From: an uncultured Verrucomicrobiota bacterium | GTDB taxonomy: Bacteria; Verrucomicrobiota; Kiritimatiellia; RFP12; UBA1067 | DNA: 6,694 nucleotides | Assembly: GCA_946615275.1 (NCBI GenBank) | Contig: CAMOHV010000062.1 | Location: 1-6,694, forward strand | Reading direction: 5' to 3' | Shown: piece by piece, positions 1 to 4,686 of the stretch | How positions within the stretch are numbered: the first letter of the stretch is position 1 | Layout of the letters: each line of letters opens with the position of its first letter | Notes under the pieces: generated by a model | Seen by the model: only the letters and a program-made list of their open reading frames with translations | Databases searched by the model: none | What the model was told of the DNA's origin: nothing | Translations under genes and position numbers: made by a program

Positions 1-2
1 TC

Positions 3-1703
3 GGCGGATGCTGCTGCGGAGGCAATGCGGCGAAATCCGCGCTGTACGTAACGAGGGGCGAATACCTCGACCTCGTGGAGGCGGCGGTCTCGGCGTACTC
101 CGACGAGCACATCGAGGAGTACATCGCCGACGCCGAGCGCAACGGAGTGCATGAGCACGGCTTCCCGCGCCTGGCGTCCAACCTGGGCGTGCTGCTGGCG
201 AACGGAAGGCTGCCGGCGAAGCGCGAGACGTTCCGCCGCATGATGTCCGTGAGCTGCATGAACGCGGCGAAGGGGAAGATGAAGCGCGAGGGCAACGAGT
301 TCTCCGTGAAGGAGCTGGTGGCGGCGCTTCTGGCGGTGGAGAAGGCGGGGCTCTTCGAGAAGTCCGTGACTGACGCCTGGCGCGCCGATCTCGCGAAGGT
401 GGACGCGAAGCGCTGCTACACGTGCCTGCCGCCCGTCGGCAAGGATCGCGCCTACAACTGGTGCGTGTTCGGCTGCGCGAGCGAGCAGGCGCGCATCGCG
501 GCCGGCCTCGGCGGCGACGCGGCGCACGTCGAGAAGTACGTGGCGGACCAGCTCCGCTGGTTCGACTCGAACGGCATGTACCGCGACCCGAACCAGCCGG
601 CCGTCTACGACCTCGTGACGCGCCTCCAGTTCATGCTGCTCCTGCACTACGGCTACGACGGTCCGTCCAGGGCGAAGCTCGAGGAGCTGCTCGACCGCGC
701 GGCGGAGCCTACCCTCGCGATGATCTCCGCCTCCGGCGAGATCCCGTACGGCGGGCGCAGCAACCAGTTCCTCCACAACAACACCTTCTACGCGGCGGTC
801 TGCGAGTGGTACGCGGCGCGCGCGTGGAGGCGCGGGGACAAGGCGCTCTCGGCGCGGTTCCGCCGCGCGGCCCGCGAGGCAGTGGACTCCATCAACGGCT
901 GGCTCGCCGTGAAACCCATGCGCCACGTGAAGAACTTCTACCCGCGCGGCTCCGGCAAGCGCGGCACCGGCATCGGATGCGAGGGCTACGCCTACTTCGA
1001 CAAGTACATGGTCACGATGGGCTCCTGGGCGAGCCTGGCGTACACCTTCGCCGACGACTCCGCTACGGACGGCCTTGCGCGGTTCGCCGACGAGCCGCGC
1101 AGGCCCTTCTCCTTCAAGACGACGCCCGACTTCCACTTCGTCTTCCTCGGCGCGGGCGACTATTCCGCGCAGTTCGACTACAACGCCGACGCGCATTACG
1201 ACTGCGACGGCCTCGGCCGCGTCCAGCGCCGCGGCGCCCCCTCCACGATCTGCCTCTCCACTCCCTGCGCGAAGAAGCCGAACTACGCCACCGAGCTCCC
1301 GAACTCCGGTACGCTCGCGATCGCGCCTGTTGGGAACGGCGCGCTGATCCCCGCCGGTGAAGGGCACGACGCGGATTCGGCCTGGGCCAGCTGGAAGGCC
1401 GGCGACCTTGACTGGCGCTGCCGCCTCACGGCGGACGGCCTCTCCTCCACGCTCTCCGGGCCTGGCAGGGTGGCTCTGAAGCTGCCGGCCTTCGCGTTCG
1501 ACGGCGAACAGGAGACGGAGATCGTGAGCGGCCCAAGGACGCTCGCCGTCCGCTACCGCGGATGGGAGTGCAGATACGAGACCGACGGCGAGATCGTCGA
1601 CGCCGGAATGGTCTGCTGCAACAGAAACGGACGCTACAAGGTGTTCGAGGCCCGCGGGGACGGAAAGCTCTCGGTGAAGATTGCCATCGAGCCCGTGAAG
1701 TAG
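3..1703 (+). CDS. 5'-truncated helical-toroid (heparinase/lyase-like) hypothetical protein
   Basis: The frame is already open at the left edge and runs to a TAG at 1701-1703, so 566 residues are visible and the true start lies upstream. The GTG at 75 is an internal valine: the 24 codons before it read as coding and include a Gly/Cys-rich stretch (GGCCCGGN). Visible residues 1-350 look all-helical with repeated Trp/Tyr/Leu helices, as in alpha/alpha-toroid glycan-active proteins. The best motif is SGEIPYGGRSNQF at about 244-256, followed by HNN. Another conserved-looking block, GCEGYAYFDKY, lies near 325. From about 375 the sequence becomes beta-rich, with the phrases GLGRVQRRGAPSTICLS and TLAIAPVGNGAL, resembling the beta-sandwich that follows the toroid in heparinase II/III-like proteins. 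I do not recognise a named family and cannot assign catalytic residues. A polysaccharide lyase or glycosidase role is inference. The gene ends 87 bp before the LarA-like gene. Confidence 0.82.
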   Translation, partial: GGCCCGGNAAKSALYVTRGEYLDLVEAAVSAYSDEHIEEYIADAERNGVHEHGFPRLASNLGVLLANGRLPAKRETFRRMMSVSCMNAAKGKMKREGNEFSVKELVAALLAVEKAGLFEKSVTDAWRADLAKVDAKRCYTCLPPVGKDRAYNWCVFGCASEQARIAAGLGGDAAHVEKYVADQLRWFDSNGMYRDPNQPAVYDLVTRLQFMLLLHYGYDGPSRAKLEELLDRAAEPTLAMISASGEIPYGGRSNQFLHNNTFYAAVCEWYAARAWRRGDKALSARFRRAAREAVDSINGWLAVKPMRHVKNFYPRGSGKRGTGIGCEGYAYFDKYMVTMGSWASLAYTFADDSATDGLARFADEPRRPFSFKTTPDFHFVFLGAGDYSAQFDYNADAHYDCDGLGRVQRRGAPSTICLSTPCAKKPNYATELPNSGTLAIAPVGNGALIPAGEGHDADSAWASWKAGDLDWRCRLTADGLSSTLSGPGRVALKLPAFAFDGEQETEIVSGPRTLAVRYRGWECRYETDGEIVDAGMVCCNRNGRYKVFEARGDGKLSVKIAIEPVK

Positions 1704-1712
1704 CGGCGAGAA

Positions 1713-1743
1713 TCAACATGAACATTGTGGACAATCAGGTTGA
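1713..1743. promoter_or_regulatory. Palindromic operator-like element upstream of the LarA-like gene
   Basis: ATTGT (1724-1728) and ACAAT (1731-1735) form a 5-bp inverted repeat around GG. It is flanked by a second pair, TCAAC (1713-1717) and GTTGA (1739-1743). The nested symmetry sits in the AT-rich gap between two GC-rich genes, so it could be a repressor operator or a small RNA hairpin. A weak promoter (TTGAAG at 1740-1745 and GATAAA at 1765-1770, 19-bp spacer) would start just downstream, but neither box is close to consensus. Short AT palindromes arise easily by chance. Confidence 0.3.
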
Positions 1744-1759
1744 AGGCAGTTTGAATTGA
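1718..1759 (+). other. Possible 13-codon upstream ORF before the LarA-like gene
   Basis: ATG at 1718 opens a short frame, MNIVDNQVEGSLN, ending at TGA 1757-1759, 31 bp before the LarA-like start. It has no good ribosome binding site and overlaps the palindrome. It may be a regulatory upstream ORF or chance; it is recorded because it fills much of this leader. Confidence 0.15.
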
Positions 1760-1777
1760 AAGATGATAAATTGTTTG

Positions 1778-1784
1778 AAAGGAG
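1778..1784 (+). promoter_or_regulatory. Strong Shine-Dalgarno site for the LarA-like gene
   Basis: AAAGGAG lies 6 bases before the ATG at 1791. This fixes that start and shows that at least some genes in this genome use canonical SD initiation. Confidence 0.8.
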
Positions 1785-1790
1785 AATGAG

Positions 1791-3077
1791 ATGGACATTT
1801 TCAAGATCGCGGCCACGGAAGATGGCCTGAGCGACGCGGAGATACGCGCCGCGCTGGAGGCGAGCCTCAAGGGGCGCCGCCTGAAGAAGGTGCTGGTGAT
1901 CCCGCCGGACTTCACGCGCTTCCACTCCAACGCCGGCTTCATCACGCAGGTCTACTACGAGATGCTGACGGCTCGCGGCGTGGAGGTGGACATCATGCCG
2001 GCCCTCGGCACGCACGTGCCCGTATCGGAAAGCCAGTGGAAGACCATGTTCGGGGCTATCCCTTACGAGAAGATGATCGTCCACAACTGGCGCACGGACG
2101 TCGTGAAGCTCGGCGAGGTGCCGGCCGACGAGGTGAAGGGCATCTCGGAGGGCCTCTGGACCGATCCCGTGAGCGTGGAGGTGAACCGCCGGATAATGGA
2201 CGAGTCGTACGACCTCATCATCTCCCCTGGCCAGGTGGTGCCGCACGAGGTTATCGGCATGGCCAACCACGCGAAGAACCTCTTCGTGGGGTGCGGCGGC
2301 AGCGACATGATAAACAAGTCGCACATGATCGGCGCGGTGTGCGGGATGGAGAAGGCGATGGGGCGCGACCACACGCCCGTCCGCCGCCTCTTCGACTACG
2401 CCTTCGAGCATTTCGTGGCGCAGCGCCCTATCCTCTGGGTGCTAACCGTGAACACCGCCCCCGGCGGCAGGATACATTCGCACGGCCTCTTCATCGGAGA
2501 GGGCCGCAACTGCCTCACAGAGGCCGTGAAGCTCGCCCAGCAGAAGAACATCGACTACGTGGAGACCGGCATCAGGAAGTGCGTCGTGTACCTTGAGCCT
2601 TCCGAGTTCACCAGCACATGGCTCGGCAACAAGGCCATCTACCGCACGCGCATGGCGATGGCGGACGGCGGGGAGCTGATAGTGCTCGCCCCCGGCGTGC
2701 ACACGTTCGGCGAGGACAAGGCGGTGGACGCGCTCATCCGCAAGTACGGCTACAAGGGCCGCCTCCACACGCTTGAGGTGTTCAAGAGCCCGGAGGCCGG
2801 GGACCTTCGCGAGAACATGGGCGCCGCCGCGCATCTCATCCACGGCTCCTCGGACGGACGCTTCTCCATCACCTACTGCGTGAAGAACATCTCCAAGGCC
2901 GAGGTGGAGGGCGTGGGCTTCAAGGCGGCGGACTACGACGAGATGACGGCGAAGTACGACCCCGAGAAGCTCAAGTACGGCTACAACACCGTCGACGGCG
3001 AGGAGATATACTTCATCCCCAACCCCGCCCTCGGCCTCTGGATCAACCGCGAGCGTTTCGCAGGATCGAAAGACTGA
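1791..3077 (+). CDS. LarA-family nickel-dependent 2-hydroxyacid racemase/epimerase
   Basis: A 428-residue protein of usual LarA (DUF2088) length. LarA enzymes invert the alpha-carbon of a 2-hydroxy acid by transient hydride transfer to a nickel-pincer nucleotide bound to a lysine. The spacing of active-site residues matches Lactobacillus plantarum LarA: D40 and R43 in PDFTRF (Asp72, Arg75), H75 in ALGTH (His108), H152 in VVPHEV (His174), K162 (cofactor-bound Lys184) and H178 (nickel ligand His200). The intervals H152-K162 (10) and H152-H178 (26) are identical to those of LarA. The enzyme should therefore be active if the cofactor is supplied. No signal peptide is seen, so it is cytoplasmic. 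The substrate is unknown: the superfamily covers lactate, malate, aromatic hydroxyacids and sugar acids, and the neighbourhood does not suggest simple lactate metabolism. The cofactor genes larB, larC and larE are absent here. Start set by the SD at 1778-1784. Confidence 0.9.
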   Translation: MDIFKIAATEDGLSDAEIRAALEASLKGRRLKKVLVIPPDFTRFHSNAGFITQVYYEMLTARGVEVDIMPALGTHVPVSESQWKTMFGAIPYEKMIVHNWRTDVVKLGEVPADEVKGISEGLWTDPVSVEVNRRIMDESYDLIISPGQVVPHEVIGMANHAKNLFVGCGGSDMINKSHMIGAVCGMEKAMGRDHTPVRRLFDYAFEHFVAQRPILWVLTVNTAPGGRIHSHGLFIGEGRNCLTEAVKLAQQKNIDYVETGIRKCVVYLEPSEFTSTWLGNKAIYRTRMAMADGGELIVLAPGVHTFGEDKAVDALIRKYGYKGRLHTLEVFKSPEAGDLRENMGAAAHLIHGSSDGRFSITYCVKNISKAEVEGVGFKAADYDEMTAKYDPEKLKYGYNTVDGEEIYFIPNPALGLWINRERFAGSKD

Positions 3078-3111
3078 ACTAGTTGCAAAACCTCTATCGT
3101 AACCTTTTTAT

Positions 3112-3195
3112 GAACCACGGAACACACAGAATACACGGAAATATGTCTGGAGCAAGAAATTATGCTTCAGGGTTTTCCGTGGTATTCAGCGGTTC
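3112..3195. repeat. Long imperfect hairpin, likely a dispersed intergenic palindromic repeat
   Basis: The left arm is GAATACACGGAAA (3129-3141) and the right arm TTTCCGTGGTATTC (3174-3187), pairing over 13 bp with one bulged G. Outer bases GAACC (3112-3116) and GGTTC (3191-3195) also pair. An inner stem, CTGGAGCA (3147-3154) with TGCTTCAG (3163-3170), forms with one G-U pair and an 8-base loop. The arms consist of the 'AACCACGGAACACA...ATACACGGAA' type of sequence, which I recall as common in intergenic repeats of many bacteria. No T-run follows, so it is not a classical terminator. It occupies most of the 142-bp gap and ends 24 bp before the DUF362 start. A weak promoter-like pair (TTGCAA 3083-3088, TTTTAT 3106-3111) precedes it. 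Confidence 0.55.
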
Positions 3196-3219
3196 TACAA
3201 TTACCTCGACTGAAAAAAC

Positions 3220-4338
3220 ATGAAACAGCCAACAGTGTATTTCGCGGACTTCCGCTGCTCGGACAGCGAGAACCTCCAGCAGAAGTTCACCCGCCTCCTC
3301 AAGACGGCGGGCATGGGGAAGATCGACTTCCAGGACCGCTTCGCCGCCATCAAGCTGCACTTCGGCGAGGCCGGGAACATGAGCTACCTCCGCCCCAACT
3401 GGGCGAAGACCGTGGCGGACTTCGTGAAGGAGCGCGGCGGCCGCCCGTTCCTCACGGACTGCAACACCCTCTACGTGGGCCAGCGCAAGCACGCCCTCGA
3501 CCACATATCCATCGCCTACGAGAACGGCTTCTCGCCTTTCTCGACGGGCTGCCACGTGATAATCGGCGACGGGCTCAAGGGCACGGACGACGTGGCCGTG
3601 CCGCTCCCTGACGGCAAATACGTCAAGGAGGCGTTCATCGGCCGGACGATAGCCGACGCCGACGTCATCATCTCCCTCACCCACTTCAAGTGCCACGAGA
3701 TGACCGGCATCGGCGGCGCCTTGAAGAACCTCGGCATGGGCTGCGGCTCGCGCGCGGGGAAGAAGTCCATGCACTCGTCGGTCCATCCGGAGATCGACGC
3801 CAAGAACTGCATCGGCTGCGGCAAGTGCACGCGCGAGTGCGCGCACGGGGCGTGCACGCTCGTGAAGGGCGCGGACGGCAGACGAGTGGCCGCGATCGAC
3901 GCCGCGAAGTGCGTCGGGTGCGGGCGCTGCATCGGCGCGTGTAACCGCGACGCCGTGCAGAGCGACTTCGGCGAGCCGTGCACGGCTGTGCAGGGGAAGA
4001 TCGCCGAGTACGCCGCGGCGGTGGTGCGCGGGAAGCCCGCGTTCCACATATCGCTCGTGTGTGACGTGTCGCCGCACTGCGACTGCCACCCGATGAACGA
4101 CGCGCCGCTGGTGGCGGACATCGGGATGCTGGCGTCTGCCGACCCCGTCGCGCTCGACAAGGCGTGCGCCGACCTCTGCAACGCCGCGCCGGTCTTGCCG
4201 GGATGCTGCCTTGAGGGCGTGGACACGCACGGCGACCTCTTCACGACCATGCACCCCTACACCCGCTGGCAGGACGCCATTGCCGAGGGCGAGCGCATGA
4301 AGCTGGGCTCCGCCGAATACGTCCTGCGCCGAATCTGA
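3220..4338 (+). CDS. DUF362 domain protein with two [4Fe-4S] ferredoxin motifs
   Basis: A 372-residue protein. The N-terminal part (about 5-185) and C-terminal part (about 270-325) show typical DUF362 phrases: HFKCHEMTGIGGALKNLGMG (155-174), followed by CGSRAGKKSMH, and CDCHPMNDAPLVADIGMLAS (287-306), followed by ADPVALDKA. Inserted between them is a two-cluster ferredoxin segment: C197, C200, C203, C207 and C231, C234, C237, C241, both CxxCxxCxxxC. The usual proline after the last Cys is replaced by Ala and Asn. Further cysteines lie in the DUF362 part (C111, C158, C175, C281, C287, C289, C320, C329, C330). No signal peptide or membrane segment. DUF362 proteins have no settled biochemical role; a cytoplasmic electron-transfer or iron-sulfur redox function in an anaerobe is the reasonable inference. 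An in-frame TGA at 3211-3213 makes ATG 3220 the earliest possible start; no SD precedes it, only an A-rich stretch. Confidence 0.93.
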   Translation: MKQPTVYFADFRCSDSENLQQKFTRLLKTAGMGKIDFQDRFAAIKLHFGEAGNMSYLRPNWAKTVADFVKERGGRPFLTDCNTLYVGQRKHALDHISIAYENGFSPFSTGCHVIIGDGLKGTDDVAVPLPDGKYVKEAFIGRTIADADVIISLTHFKCHEMTGIGGALKNLGMGCGSRAGKKSMHSSVHPEIDAKNCIGCGKCTRECAHGACTLVKGADGRRVAAIDAAKCVGCGRCIGACNRDAVQSDFGEPCTAVQGKIAEYAAAVVRGKPAFHISLVCDVSPHCDCHPMNDAPLVADIGMLASADPVALDKACADLCNAAPVLPGCCLEGVDTHGDLFTTMHPYTRWQDAIAEGERMKLGSAEYVLRRI

Positions 4339-4340
4339 CG

Positions 4341-4403
4341 CATTTTCAAAATTCAAAAAACTCATTTTGCCCCCTTGTCAGGCGCAACGGCTTTTGATAT
4401 ACT
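4341..4403 (+). promoter_or_regulatory. Near-consensus sigma-70 promoter with UP-like A/T tract
   Basis: TTGTCA (-35, 4375-4380) and TATACT (-10, 4398-4403) each differ from consensus at one base and are separated by exactly 17 bp. TGA directly before the -10 gives an extended -10 (TGN). An A/T-rich stretch with an A6 run (4341-4368) lies where an UP element would be. This is the best promoter in the window and fits the strong output needed for a stable RNA. Predicted transcription start is about 4409-4412. Confidence 0.8.
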
Positions 4404-4411
4404 ATCCCGCC

Positions 4412-4510
4412 ATGGGACAACAACTTAGAGTACGCGCCAAGAGAGCACGCCGGAAAGCGCATGACAAGCGCCTCCGCGCGAAGATCTATGCGGCGAAGAA
4501 GGCGAAGTGA
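4412..4510 (+). CDS. 32-residue highly basic small protein, leaderless or nearly so
   Basis: The ORF starts at ATG 4412 and stops at TGA 4508-4510. The product begins MGQQLRVRAKRARRKAH and ends IYAAKKAK, with 7 Arg and 7 Lys in 32 residues, one acidic residue and no Cys. It should be one helix that binds nucleic acid; a small ribosome-associated or RNA-binding protein is plausible, but I cannot name a family. The predicted transcription start falls 0-3 bases before the ATG, and there is no SD, so translation would be leaderless. The first codons (GGA CAA CAA CTT AGA) are AT-richer than the rest, as expected for an unstructured start. It lies 10 bp before tRNA-Cys and should share its transcript. 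The alternative is that the segment is only a tRNA leader; the immediate ATG, absence of internal stops and strong compositional bias favour a real gene. Confidence 0.6.
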   Translation: MGQQLRVRAKRARRKAHDKRLRAKIYAAKKAK

Positions 4511-4520
4511 GCCTTAATAA

Positions 4521-4594
4521 GGTGGGATGGCCGAGCGGTTAGGCTACGGACTGCAAATCCGTCTACAGCGGTTCAACTCCGCTTCCCACCTCCA
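4521..4594 (+). tRNA. tRNA-Cys (GCA), CCA encoded
   Basis: A full cloverleaf can be drawn. The acceptor stem GGTGGGA (4521-4527) pairs with TCCCACC (4584-4590), 7 of 7. D stem: GCC (4530-4532) with GGC (4542-4544). Anticodon stem: ACGGA (4546-4550) with TCCGT (4558-4562), loop CTGCAAA, anticodon GCA at 4553-4555. T stem: AGCGG (4567-4571) with CCGCT (4579-4583), loop TTCAACT. The discriminator base is T4591, the expected U73 identity base for cysteine, and CCA is encoded at 4592-4594. It appears functional. Confidence 0.97.
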
Positions 4595-4620
4595 TGCCCG
4601 TTCCGAAAGGAAGATGGGCG
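4595..4620 (+). other. GNRA-tetraloop hairpin in the tRNA trailer
   Basis: Directly after the tRNA CCA, GCCC (4596-4599) pairs with GGGC (4616-4619), and TTCC (4601-4604) with GGAA (4609-4612), around a GAAA tetraloop (4605-4608). A small internal loop separates the two stems. It could shape 3' processing of tRNA-Cys or stabilise the trailer after cleavage. The base pairing is visible; the role is inference. Confidence 0.45.
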
Positions 4621-4635
4621 CAAGCAGTGCCAATT

Positions 4636-4665
4636 TTCCGCCGGAGCACGGCGGAATGTTTTTTT
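4636..4665 (+). terminator. Rho-independent terminator of the small-ORF/tRNA-Cys unit
   Basis: TTCCGCCG (4636-4643) pairs perfectly with CGGCGGAA (4649-4656) over a 5-base loop, followed by TG and a run of seven T (4659-4665). It ends only 9 bases before the SD of the next gene, so that gene needs either its own promoter or readthrough. Confidence 0.88.
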
Positions 4666-4674
4666 ATACCCAAC

Positions 4675-4679
4675 GGAGG
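4675..4679 (+). promoter_or_regulatory. Shine-Dalgarno site deciding the ATG at 4687
   Basis: GGAGG lies 7 bases before ATG 4687. It shows that the longer open frame from the ATG at 4594, whose first base is the A of the tRNA CCA, is not the real start. Confidence 0.85.
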
Positions 4680-4686
4680 TAAAGAC

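Noticed and set aside
75..77. GTG as the start of the first gene
   Set aside because: The frame is open and coding-like back to the window edge and there is no SD before it, so the gene is truncated by the window instead.
422..1360. 312-residue plus-strand frame inside the first gene
   Set aside because: Out-of-frame shadow rich in Arg/Ala/Pro with no recognisable motif, lying within a longer coherent reading frame.
3078..3219. Terminator after the LarA-like gene
   Set aside because: A hairpin is present, but no T-run follows it and the sequence looks like a repeat unit.
3160..4365. 401-residue open frame on the minus strand
   Set aside because: It lies antisense to the DUF362 gene, whose family motifs are clear. 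Its product is Arg/Ala/His/Val-biased low-complexity sequence, typical of antisense frames in GC-rich genes.
4594..4686. N-terminal extension of the secreted protein from ATG 4594
   Set aside because: That ATG begins with the last base of the tRNA CCA, and the extension runs through a rho-independent terminator. The SD and signal peptide place the start at 4687.
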